DNA from: Ascaris suum
Taxonomy: Eukaryota > Nematoda > Chromadorea > Rhabditida > Ascarididae
Assembly: GCA_013433145.1 (NCBI GenBank)
Contig: CM024171.1
Coordinates: 930,001 to 994,000 of the forward strand
DNA: 64,000 nucleotides
Direction of reading: 5' to 3'
Shown here: positions 53,288-64,000 of the stretch, piece after piece
Layout: every line of letters begins with the position of its first letter
Numbering within the stretch: position 1 is the first letter of the stretch
The notes under the pieces: generated by a model
What the model saw: the letters and a program-made list of their open reading frames with translations, nothing else
Database searches by the model: none
Told to the model about the DNA's origin: nothing
Made by a program: the position numbers and the translations under genes

Positions 53288-56015
53288 TTAGAAGGGTCCA
53301 GGAGGTCTTGGTGGCATGCCCTGCATTGGTGGAGGCATTGCATAGCCCGGCTGCATAATCGACATCCCTGGACCACCGATACCACGAACAGCACCTTGCA
53401 ATCCTTAAATAAACACCTGTATCAAAGATCTGCATATCTGGAAAGTTTTATCTGGTAGTCTGCTGCAATGCAGCCATACTCCACAACCCACGCGAAGGCA
53501 AGATCATTCACTACACAACTCTGAACCACCCCAACGATTCACTAGTACGAGACCGTGTTTTTTCTAAGACAAGTTCCTCTTCAAAAAGTAGAGGAAATGC
53601 CTAAAAGCATAGCTTTAAAAGCATTAAACTTCCTTAACTGAAATCAGCAAACTTCTCGAAAACTTAGAAATGAAATACTTCACCGTACCGGATATACAAC
53701 CAATTAAGTTCCCTGTTATTTAGTGAAATTCAATTAGCATTCGCTAATACCTCCTCATCTGAATGATTTCAGGCTCCGAGAATTACGCTTTACACCTAAG
53801 TCCATGCGGCGATCAATTGAAGGGGGACGAGCAAAATCATAGTTTTACGCAAAAGACCAACCTGGTGGTGGTGCAGCAGCAACTGGCGGCACCATTGGAA
53901 CGCCTCGTCCCGCAGGTTTCGCTACACCCGGTCCTGCCAAACCACCTGCTTTCGGCAACTTCACACTGTCGTCATCCTTCGCTGGGGGTCCATCAACTGT
54001 CATCGATACGATATGCTCACCACGTAAGAGTACCAAACCCAGGGTGCGCATCTCCTCTTCCTTCAAAAGATACTCCCCATAATGTCAAAAATTAAAGAGG
54101 AATAGGAAAGAAACGATAGCTGCCCAACTTAACGAAATAAGGATCGTCCTAGGAACAACAGCTCCAACCTTTTTCCGCCTTATATTTGCACTTCTAATTT
54201 ACGTCTATATCGGAAGTCTAACTAAAGAAACCGCTCATTTCAACGCCATAGGACTACCGCAAAAAAAACATCGTAAACATTGCAGTATGATGGGCCGCAT
54301 CAAACTCCATACTTGACAACTTTTTTTAAAGCATGAAGTGAAATAAAAGGTGCCCTCATAGGTGAGCAACTACATTCAGGTTCAAATTGCCGATTTCCTA
54401 CCGAATATAAATTTGCGACATCCAATCGCACCTATTCTATAATTGATTCACTCTAATATAACGTTTAAACATTAAAAAAAGGAACTAACTTTAAACTAAA
54501 ACACAACTGTTATATCAGTTAATTCTTAGCGAAGACTTTAGTTTCGAATATAGAGATAACCGTAGCATGAGATCAAATAAGAATGCAAAAAATAAGGATC
54601 ACCTTTTGGTTTTTGCTATGCAAATGAGGCACATGAACGACTGCACATATACGACTGCTAAGCTTTGAGATAGTAGTTCTTGCATACGTTGAAAAAATTT
54701 TTGATTTGAAAAAAAAAAACAAAAACGCTGCAAAAAACGCTCACCGGGGCACTTTTCTTCCCTGGTTTTGGCTTGATCGCTCTGAACTCTTCGCACTCCG
54801 ACAATAGAATGTTCATATGTTTATCGAAAGCTGAAAGATGGACTATATCAAAGGTCTGCGACAGTGACATAGGTATTGTCTCACTTAACATCGCCTTAGA
54901 GCGATATATGCAATTTAACTTGAAAAATTCAACTAAAACAACTATTTCATCATAAACGTCACCATTCACTAAATATCTCAAGTATGAAAGATCTGCGTGA
55001 CAGACTCTTCCTTTACGACCTTAGTTACGTCTGATATTCGAAGAAAAATAGCGGACTATTTCTACAGGATAATTACAACAAAACACTTCCACATTCTTGT
55101 CATACTCCCCCCCCCCCCCCCCCACCCCCATATATATAAGCATCTCGCATTATAAGGCAACGTTTTAAGCAACCTCAGGCGAAGTAATCCTCGTTTCATA
55201 CATCCACCAATTTTAAAAGCATACAGAGAAGTAAAAAGCATGCCTCTGAAATATCCGACGAAAGTGCGCGAGTCCTGTAGAGCCACTCTCATTCTATAGT
55301 TGAGGTGAGCCATCATCTTATTGTTTTTACTGATCGTCTGCAAATGTACTAATTTCAGAAACGCTCTATTTTAAAGCCGTATCGACTCAATAAAAACATC
55401 GTTTCAGAGCATCTCCGACCTTTTCCAAGTTCCCGATATAAGGAGAGAATTAATTAACCAGAGATCGCGAAACGATAGGACAAGAAAAAAATGCTTTCAA
55501 CGGAGTCGGTTACTCATGTTCACCGTATCACCGAAATAAACGCAGTTTAGGCAGCCAAATGTGAAAGACTATTCAGCGAGACTTCTAACTGCATGACCTT
55601 AAACTCGAGAATAGTTCGACCTCTTCAAAAGTATGACGTTGCTAAAAATCGCAGCATGGCCACATTCAGCCTCGATCCTAGACATATTACAAATGCTGCA
55701 AAAAAATTCTGGTATAAACGCTGTCCGCTGAACCTATTAGGAACGGTTCTCTAATAGACTACAATGCCTGAAGAGACATTACCTATATGAGACCTCACTT
55801 ACATTATAGCAATAACCTTTTCTCCCATGTATATTATAGTAATGATCTCCCCCCCCCCCCCCCCTCCTCTCCATCCATATTACAGCAGCGACCTTCACTT
55901 CCCTCCCCCTCCCCACCCCTCTAGTGAACTCTTTATTGCGACCTCATCAACTGGCGGCAGTTTTCTGCATCATATTTTACGACTTAAAAACAAGCTTTTA
56001 AAGAGCTCATACCAT
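53288..56015 (-). CDS. snr-2: Small nuclear ribonucleoprotein SmB (SmB/B')
   Basis: Five exons, 56015-56013 (ATG only), 55337-55244, 54830-54745, 54060-53862 and 53403-53288, encode 165 residues, close to the C. elegans protein. Sm1 motif: [20 protein letters not shown] followed by [19 protein letters not shown]. Sm2 motif: [20 protein letters not shown]. The tail is Gly/Pro-rich with an AGRG box and ends [16 protein letters not shown]. It is a core ring protein of U1, U2, U4 and U5 snRNPs. The one-codon first exon is inferred from the phase-0 acceptor before TISKNNK, an AAGATG/GTATGA donor and a strong CATTTTCAG acceptor 42 bases upstream. Intron 2 begins with GC, not GT (CAGAG/GCATGC); any nearby GT donor breaks the frame. 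Introns 1 and 2 each hold a sense-strand poly-G tract. Confidence 0.95.
55107..55123 (-). repeat. Poly-G (sense) tract, SmB intron 2
   Basis: Seventeen Cs on the + strand. Intron 1 has sixteen at 55849-55864. Confidence 0.95.
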
Positions 56016-56085
56016 CTTGGCTGTTGTTGTTTCGTTGCGATTCTCGACTCAACCCTCCTGAAAATGCTTTAAAATATAAACTGAA
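56016..56085. promoter_or_regulatory. Possible bidirectional promoter / 5' region of SmB
   Basis: Seventy bases separate the SmB ATG (- strand) from the next + strand ATG at 56086. The segment contains the SmB trans-splice acceptor (TTTCAG read on the - strand, ending at 56058). No TATA box is obvious. Confidence 0.35.
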
Positions 56086-57844
56086 ATGGAAGAAACCAAA
56101 CATCTATATAACGCACACATAATCTATGGGCATAAAAAACACAATAATCACGAATCATGCGGTGATACAGCAAAAAAATGCTCGGAAATTACAAGTGAAA
56201 ATATACGAAACATTTTAGCACTACTTGGTAATTATTTACCGTTATTAACAAACAATTTATATTGGAAACAAAGACCCTGGATGAAACCTAGTCCAGGTTG
56301 CGGTTACACTTGGTCCGGAAAGTAAGCCACCTCACTGTTTCATGCCCATATCTTTATGCTTAGACCTAGCTCAATGCCACTTCGCTTCCTATATTGCACT
56401 CTGTGCCGTTTGGCCATATGCATCACTCTCATGTTGGCCCATATTGATGCAAATGTTCCTATCATCAAATAAGAAAGAGCCAAAGTATGAATATACGCAA
56501 CGTTCTCAGTGCTCACTCTCTGCTATTTACACGTTGAAAGATCATCACCATAAGTCTTACATTACAGCTAATAATAATAAGTAATAATCTTTAGCTATTT
56601 ATAATCTCAAACTCTAATTTCACAGACAAAATTCTCAAATTGAATTCTTTATAACAAGAAAAAAACATTTCACTTAAAATGATTGAAAATATTATCCTCA
56701 TTTTAAAGTAAAGTTTGCGCATCATCTCCTTAATACCAATGAAAATCTGTTCAAACATTAGATATACTAAGCGAAGAAAAAATTGTTTTTTTAAGAGAAG
56801 TAAGAGGTAGGCGCATATGTTAAATATAACTTAAATATGAATCGACATTGATGGTAAATAAGTAAAGATGTTTTCACTTCCAAACACAAATATTTAAGCA
56901 GCAAGATTGCTAGCTGAGAGGATTTCGAAAACGTTTTTCCCACTAGGGTGATATTCTGAGACAGCATAGAATTTCGTCTAATTGCCTGCTGAGGAGCCAT
57001 ATTTTACCCAACGCAGCCAAGGATCGGGTGTGGCCGGTCCCGAATCATGGTTCTCAACCGCGTCCAGTGAAGAGGCAGATTTAACCGATGACCGCAAAGC
57101 AATAGGTTAAATCAGTTCTCGGCTCAGATAGAGTAAAGGCCTCTCTAGACTGGCGGTATTTTACCAGCCCCCCCTCCCCAAGCTTCACAGCAAACTCACA
57201 TAAAACATAACATCACCGAATGCTACAACACTTTTATTAATAGACGTTGCACAAAACTTTTTGGGGTATAACGCTAAACAGACTTCGGGCGACTTCCAGC
57301 TCATAATACAAACATAAACTGCATATCAAAATCCGTATAACCTAACGAATATAAACTCGTAAACTTAATATAAACATTGAACGAACATCACCAACACACA
57401 CCGCCCACCGAACCCGCCACCTCCGGTCAGTGCATACGGAACAATGATGTTGCTGACAAATGCAGTAGCATATACACTTGGCTGACGCACGCAGACACAA
57501 TGTACATTGGAACTCAACAGGTTCGCGCCGACCCTTGGCGAATCGACAGATCCTCAGGTGAAGCAGTTAAATGTATGATACTTACTGGTGACTATAGGAT
57601 TGCTTCTTTTCTGTGTAGTCATTGGAAAGCATCTAGCTAGAGGAAAATGTTAACTAATTGCATGCAATCATCGGCCACTAAATTATTCATTGATCATCGA
57701 GCAAAATTTCCATTGGCTATAAACATCAATGGATATCGCATCTCATATCAGAAATTTTTTTTTAATCCTCCGATGCTTTCATGCATTCATAATGTTGGCG
57801 TACCTTTAATATATCCTCCAGAAAGAATTTTTTATTTTATTTAA
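56086..57844 (+). CDS. Tentative + strand gene, function unknown
   Basis: The first open segment, 56086-56325, encodes 79 residues beginning MEETKHLYNAHIIYGHKKHN and ending GCGYTWSGK. It can be spliced at GGAAA/GTAAGC (phase 2). A plausible last segment, 57640-57844, follows a CTAG acceptor (RKMLTNCMQSSATKLFIDHR, then GVPLIYPPERIFYFI). Open frames at 56464-56584 and 57500-57640 could contribute exons, but I could not join them uniquely. No domain, signal peptide or membrane segment is clear. It is read away from SmB. It may be a real lineage-specific gene or a chance string of open frames. Confidence 0.3.
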
Positions 57845-57876
57845 AATTGTGAATTTATGTAAAACATCAAAAGCGA

Positions 57877-59661
57877 TTAATCATATGAAGTTTTTTTAAC
57901 GGCTGCGATAAGCCTTTTCAACTTTAGCGCCGATTCGAGAATACGCTCGATTGAATACTTCTTGAATTCTTCATCTTGCTTTATCTTATCAATAAGTTCA
58001 TCTCCTTGACGTGCTATCTAAAACGTTTTCTATTGATCCTCATAGATGGATAGCTCTATGCTGTGTAAATATGCCTTCAATACTTGCATCCATGAATTCA
58101 TCAGCAGTTTTTGGTGGTTGCGAATGGTTTCGAAGTTAATGATGGTGAATAAGGTTACTGGATGATGGAAGGAGAGGAATGGGAATGAAAACGAGGAATA
58201 GAAATTGACATGGAAAATCGTTGATACACCAAATGAAATTTAACATGCGATCAAAACTGTTCAATACTACGGAAAAGAAAAAACGACTACAATTGAATGT
58301 GGTAGCAAGGGAATGAAGGAAAAAAAAAACGATATTTCTCCACTTCAATCAGCGATAAAAGACGATTAGATAAAATAAACTAATTAAAGCTTTTAGTAAC
58401 GGTTATTTAGATAAAATTGAGGCAATCGTAATTAAAGGTTATTTTTAAACAGTTTTAATTGCATTTGTACTTGATTTTTATTACTGAAGTGATTGTTAGT
58501 CCACGTACAACTCAAAATATTATCTTATGCGTAATTAGCACACCATATGATTGCCTCTAAGAATGAATAGGAATGATGATAGCCTCTATTAGGAATGTTC
58601 AATATGGAAGAGAATTGAATATAAATAAAATCGATGGCTTATCTTCTAGCTTAGAGTTCATATTAGAAATAAAAATTCAAATCTTATTTATTCATTAAAA
58701 AATCAACTTGAACAGGCTGAATTAAATTTGTTCACCTGATCAGCAAGAGTGGATATCGCTACTCTTTTAGCAATTGGTAGAGCACCATATGGCGCACTAT
58801 AAATTGCAATAAGTGACCTCATTGCGTATACAACCTTTTCTTGATTACCGTTTGCCTAAATTCATCACGAATCAAAGTCGGAATATAATGCTTTATTGCT
58901 ATACATAAATAAATCAGTGTTATCTTTTTAGTGTTAACATTACATTATAGTACGATGGACGGATGGCAGATACGCACGCCTCATCACTAGCTCTAATGGA
59001 CGCTATGTAATTGCGCAACGGCACTGAAACGGTATCAGCATTCATCGACCATTTGATGTCACTTGTACAACCGGTACAGCATCAGCATTCATCGACCATT
59101 TGATGCCGCTTGGTACAGCACCGGTACAGCATCAGCGCTGGCCAAATCGAGCACCGTCAGAAGAACATTGGTGAGTAAAAACATTTCTAAGTAATCAGAA
59201 ACAATTAAAGATCAATATGAATCGTTATATGAAACTGTTAGATTATATTTCTCGAATAATATTTCCTAAAAGTGATGCTTCTACTCATTAAAAAATCTGA
59301 AATCCATTAAAAGAGAACGAGAGGAAATAAAAAATATTGATCTTTATTCGTTAAAATAGCATATATTTTCTCGTTAAGTTATTAGATTCTGCACAATCGG
59401 CTCATCAAGAATCAATGAAACGACGGTTTTTAGCAGAACGAATTTCTAAATTAGCGCATTAATGAATACGTTTGAAAATGTCTTAAAGAAAAATTTATAT
59501 TTGAATACCTTAAAGATGCTCTCAATAATTAGTCGTTGCCATTGTGTGAAAATATTTAATAATCGATCACGGTCGAACAAGAACGATATAACCCTGCCAA
59601 CTCGTGCGAAACGATTATATTCAGGTAGAGTAATTCGTTCCGTATAGAGATAGGTCAATAG
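57877..59661 (-). CDS. Unrecognised helical protein, C-terminal exons
   Basis: Four exons, 59661-59509, 59445-59395, 58855-58736 and 58017-57877, are all phase 0 with TTTAG/TTTTAG acceptors, and end at TAA. Together they give 154 residues of amphipathic helix: LLTYLYTERITLPEYNRFAR, DRDRLLNIFTQWQRLIIESI, KFVLLKTVVSLILDE, EKVVYAMRSLIAIYSAPYGA, AISTLADQIARQGDELIDKI, and a basic ending LIAAVKKTSYD. The pattern suggests stacked helical repeats, possibly armadillo-like, but I do not recognise the family. It may be the 3' part of the gene whose exons lie at 60.5-64 kb. The link between 60.5 and 59.7 kb is unresolved. Confidence 0.5.
59034..59131. repeat. Tandem duplication of about 52 bp
   Basis: The segment CAGCATTCATCGACCATTTG, with its flank through CCGGTACAGCAT, occurs twice in a row. 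It lies in the intron between the second and third helical-protein exons. Confidence 0.8.
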
Positions 59662-60504
59662 CTAAAATAATAGCCTCCAACATAAGACAACATTGATTTC
59701 CGCAAAATCTTATTTATTAGCTCTGCCATTCATTGGTTCCTTAAATATTTCTGAGGAGGATAAACAATCCAAGAGGAGCAGTAATCCTACGAGTTCTTTC
59801 CGGAGGAACATAAGATCTAGGATGCAAATTTTCCGGTTTTTCCACAATAGAAAAGAATATTGGCCAACGATGTAAAATTATTCAAGATGTAATAATTGCC
59901 AAGAAAAAGCCAAAAGAGAGTGAGAGATATCGCCTCTTCAGAGTGCTTTATTTCGACCAAGCGAGGTGGTTTTATGCAAAGGGACGTGCAATTGAGGGAA
60001 GTTTCTATCATATTTGTCCTTATAATCGAGGTTTTTACGGCATTCAATACCTTCATGGCAACATCTTCATGCTCTGTTGATTGAAATAAATAGATAAATA
60101 AATAAATAAATAAGCACATTCATTGTATCAGTTTTTATGCATTACAATAAAATGCTATAGAACGGAAAAAAATATTTGCTATATTCTAAATTATAGCGCT
60201 AAAATAAATTGAAGAACAAAACATCGTGGATTATTTTATTCAAAATGTCGCACTTGAGCAATATTATATATTTAATGGCTATATATAATAAGATACTATG
60301 AATTTCTTTTGATTTCATTGTGTAAATGATTCAATCATTTCTCACTTTATAAAAAAAAAACGTGGATTTGAAATATAAACGCATAATAACATATATATGG
60401 ATATATTCAACTCGAAAAATGAAATATTTTGCTGCAGTAACTTATTAATAGATACTTAGGCAACAACAAATATCCTCTGAAGAAATATTCAAAAAAATAC
60501 TCAC
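59662..60504 (-). other. Unresolved region between two exon sets
   Basis: Two open - strand segments are seen. One is at about 60068-59897, after a CAACAGAG acceptor-like sequence (EDVAMKVLNAVKTSIIRTNM and onward). The other is at about 59818-59710 (LMFLRKELVGLLLLLDCL). Either could be an exon joining the flanking gene parts, but splice sites are poor. Confidence 0.3.
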
Positions 60505-63500
60505 AAATTTCATATCGTTTATCGAAAGAAATGGAAAAATTATTCGATCTTCGCTGCTTTCAATAAGGATTTGATCAGTTGGCAATGATACTTTCTTATC
60601 GAATATCGACCGAAGAGTTATTGATGTATATGCAAGTGGCGCTTTATGCACATAATAGTCAGTTGCATCGTTTACCGATGAATCACCTAATTTAGTTTTA
60701 ACAATGAAATGACCTGATTCAAGGAGAAAGAAGCAATAAAATTCCAAAGAATAACAAAAACTACTTATATCTCTTATTAACTTGTGAAATTTATATATTC
60801 ATGTTGTGCATAGAGATAGATTAGGCACTTGCCAATCAGGTAGATGCGCATAGTAAAATAAGTTTATAACAGGTATTTAGTCAATAAAAACAGGGAAGAC
60901 TGATTTTGGACACTAGAAAATATTGCTAGCAAATAAGCTTATTCGGTACTTAAAATGTGCTTGGAATAGAACAAGAGCGTAAACTGGTTAAGGAGAATTG
61001 AAAGGACAAATGCCGCAAAATGACTCAGCGAGGTCGAAGAAAAACCTCGTCCCTCATCTCTGGCATACGTATGTGCTTTTATTTTAGTGAAAAGAATTAA
61101 ACCAACCTCTTGTAAAAATGAAGTCCGAATTTGAGGATTTTTTACCTCTTAGCACCGTTTCTAATGTTTTAATATTCCGTTCTTCGATAACCGCCGAGCT
61201 ATGAATAAGGCTCATATTAAATAAATCTCTTTTACTTATTCTTTTTCTTATATTTATATCTATTTATCAGCTTTCTTGTTATATAAAGATTTATATCTTT
61301 TTACTTCAAACTTTCTTATGATAGTATGATTCTTCAATAGGTTTCTCCTTGATAATATCCACTTATCGAGTGTTCTTCTTTCGTAATAAAAATATAGCTG
61401 TCGAATTTTACGAGGTGAAGTTTTTGTTTTAACTTTGCAATGATTTGAATACTAATGATACTTTGCATAAAAGTTTTTGCACGTTGTAAAGTTCGGTTAG
61501 GTGTTAGAAATTTGAAATGCAAAGGTGTGGTAAACACTACTGAATCATTTGTGACGTTTAGATATGATTATATCCGCAGTTCTAATTCAGATAACTCGAA
61601 ACACCTCTTTATCTCATACTAAAGTGTTATTCTACTTTCTTGAGTGATTAAATAATTTTCGTTTATTCGAATTACTAGACAAATGAATATCTATCTCATT
61701 GAGCAATAAGTTTATTTTCAATAAACAAAAGAATGGAGGACTTTCACCAAGTTGGTCAAGTTTTATGTTCGCCAACCTGTCCTTATCACTAAGTTTCGCT
61801 ATATTAAAATATTCCCGCTCAATCTGAAGTGAAACACGAAAAGTGATGATATCGTTATCACTTGATAAATTATTTAAATGCGTATATGTTATAGCATTCT
61901 CCACATAATATCCACCTATGCGAGTCATCGGCTTCAGAGGCGCTAAATTCAACGTGCCGATTTAATTCGTATTTTTGAATTAGGCTTGTGTTTTAGGTAT
62001 TATTTTTCTAATAACATCTGAAGCAGGTATTAATCCAAAACAATGAAACAGGTATAGATTTCTAATAATACCTGGAGCAGGTAAAAATTGAAGTAGGTAT
62101 GCAGGTATTATTTATTAATTTATAGAGATATGAGACTGCCCACAAGAAGGACAAGACAATTTGGTGCAATTGAAAGTCATTTTCTGAGAGGTGCGGATCC
62201 CTCAGTGAGTGAATACAACATCCGATGGCATGATCACACGAACAAAAGCCTTTCATATTCAAAAAAAAGATGAAACATATTAATTACAATTAAATTTTAA
62301 TCTAATTTATTTGCATATATTTTCTTTAAGAAATACCAAGAAATTCTCATATGCCAAATAAAACAATAATTGTTGTTAAGTTTGTTTCCTCTTTATTTAT
62401 TAATTTGTTGAGTTTTATCGTTTTATTTCAGATAGTTAAGTATTTAAGTAATTAAGTATTTAATTCCCACTGTAATAAGTTTCTCAATTTACGAATATAT
62501 TGTGAAATTTCATTCACGAAAATGATAAAATTACCCGAGAAATCTCGAATGTTGTTTTATTTGATTTTTCATCGCCATTTTTTCTATATTATTCTTTTAA
62601 TGCAAAAAAAAAAACGATTGCATTATTGAAAATTAAATTACTTTTTGAATTCAAAAAAAAAAAACAACTCAATAACTTTTTAGATAAAATTTATATTTTT
62701 TGAAATTGAATTGAATATTTCGAATATTTTTGAAAATAAACTTAAATTTTTTTTTTTTTGTAAGTTAGCGATGAAATTTGAATTAAATATTTCTCACCTT
62801 CAACGACGCTTATGAATTTATCGTCTTTTCTATAGCCAATGCGAAGATATATATTCGATGCTTTTGGGGATAATTGATTGGATAGAGTGTTTATTTTCAG
62901 AGCTCCTTTTGGTAATGATTCGTTACTAGTTGCTGCTCTTGGTCCCAAGTCAGCTAATAGAAATGAAAAATACATTTCTAAATTAGTGGCAAATTATTTC
63001 AAATTATATGATTTATAATAATATCAAAAAAATACAAATAAAATATAGGGCGAATCTTCCGAAACGTCATAGAAATTGGTCACAAATGCCATATTGGTCA
63101 TAATTACATCTCATGCACTGGACATAATTGAAATCATTTTAAATAGAACAAATAAAATGGTATACTATGAAGTATGAGATTCGAAGATTTCAATGATCTT
63201 CGATGGATAAGTGAAGTCGTTAGACGATAAGTAAACGTAATGTTTTGATTGGCTTTTTCTAACAACCAAAAAAAGTTGCTGGCCAAAAAGATGATTCATG
63301 AAAATAATATATTTTGCCTTTATCCTTATGGAATTGTACCTTTCAACAACTGCTATTGAAGTAATCGGCAACCTTTATTGGAGACTAAATCAATGCCCTA
63401 AAACATCGATAGACGAAAGACCAGGTCAAGAATTGCTCAAGTGCAACTTCGTTCATTTATTTCCTCAAAGTGGCATGCTTTACCGAATAAAACTTCAAGA

Positions 63501-64000
63501 ATACTCTATGCATTCTCAGGATATAAATACGCCATTGCTCCCTAATTAAATTAGTGATTCAAGATATATATTAGTGATTAGTGATTCAAGATACAGGATA
63601 TAAATACCCTAAATTAGTAAATTCAAGCAGTTGGATAGCATCCTTTGTGAAAAAAAAAACATCTGCAGATACTAATTTCCTTATTCATTATAAATCTTTA
63701 ATTTTGTACTTCTTCTTATTATCTCAATATCTCTTGTGGAATTTACCAAAATTATTTAAACTGATCAAATTGTACTTTTATATTATGTGATTATATCTAA
63801 TTATTTAAAAAAAAATGAAAATATAGAAAATCAATCGACCATTAGGTTTATCTCCGTGCAAGGTAAGCTTATAACCATAATTCCACCACATATGAGCATG
63901 ATAAACGATCATCGGAATAGCCGATTGAAGTAAACATCCATTATGTTTAGCTGCCTTCAAAATTATTACCTCATTCAACAATGCACTCTTTCTAGTATTA
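60505..64000 (-). CDS. Unrecognised multi-exon protein, continues past right edge
   Basis: Four in-phase exons: from beyond 64000 to 63840, 62953-62798, 61942-61748 and 60713-60505 (phases 1, 1, 1, 0). The first shows a helical stretch (SALLNEVIILKAAKHNGCLL) and YHAHMWWNYGYKLTLHGD. The next exons have alternating beta-strand patterns: KASNIYLRIGYRKDDKFISV, RIGGYYVENAITYTHLNNL, DIITFRVSLQIEREYFNIAK, GHFIVKTKLGDSSVNDATDY and YTSITLRSIFDKKVSLP. This resembles two immunoglobulin-like or macroglobulin-like sandwiches. Faint likeness to the lumenal part of ribophorin II (OST delta subunit) is possible, but spacing does not fit. I assign no function. The donor at 63839 (G/GTCGAT) is weak. Upstream exons are outside the window. 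Confidence 0.5.

Noticed and set aside
62062..62262. Cys-rich - strand ORF (GFCSCDHAIGCC and onward), considered as a zinc-finger exon
   Set aside because: The exons on either side (62953-62798 and 61942-61748) already join in phase 1, and no paired-cysteine pattern fits a known finger.
63298..63549. + strand ORF with a signal-peptide-like N-terminus
   Set aside because: It lies in the intron of the - strand gene, has no second supporting exon and ends after 83 codons with no cysteine pattern. Chance hydrophobicity is likely in AT-rich DNA.

Overview
The window is AT-rich eukaryotic DNA, most likely from a nematode. Genes are split by introns of about 50 bp to 4 kb that mostly end in TTTCAG/TTTAG. 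Several reconstructed proteins match nematode or general metazoan families. All eight recognised genes carry a splice-acceptor-like site 0 to 42 bases before the start codon or exon-1 ATG, as expected where a spliced leader is added in trans. The sequence is also full of (TA)n, (TTTA)n and long poly-G/poly-C tracts. I cannot fix the genus.

Layout. 1-10.3 kb, + strand: a flank with two copies of a dispersed repeat, then the 3' exons of a gene for an unrecognised single-pass membrane protein (3.1-10.3 kb). 11.9-56.0 kb: eight genes all on the - strand, in transcription order SmB (snr-2), a RAD51 paralogue, HUS1, essential myosin light chain, TAF9, ribosomal protein S15A (uS8), a JMJD8-like JmjC protein, and DNA polymerase eta. 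For each I traced exons with compatible phases and lengths close to the family norm: SmB 165 aa, RAD51 paralogue about 259, HUS1 277, myosin light chain 148, TAF9 173, RPS15A 130, JMJD8 262, Pol eta 613. 56.1-57.8 kb, + strand: a weakly supported, divergently transcribed gene. 57.9-64 kb, - strand: exons of one or two unrecognised proteins, the upstream part running off the right edge.

Functionally, three of the eight genes act in genome maintenance: Pol eta (translesion synthesis), HUS1 (9-1-1 checkpoint clamp) and the RAD51 paralogue (homologous recombination). The rest are housekeeping genes for splicing, transcription, translation and the cytoskeleton. Distances between genes (about 0.8-3 kb) are too large for a classical tight nematode operon.

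The most interesting signals are not a new gene system. They are: (i) long intronic G tracts that lie almost always on the sense strand; (ii) a GC-AG intron in the SmB gene; (iii) a repeat family of about 270 bp in at least four copies; (iv) a (TA)n tract directly against a 3' splice site; (v) an optional 12-codon exon in Pol eta. Exon boundaries were read by eye and not tested against transcripts. No tRNA, rRNA, CRISPR or clear autonomous transposon was seen.
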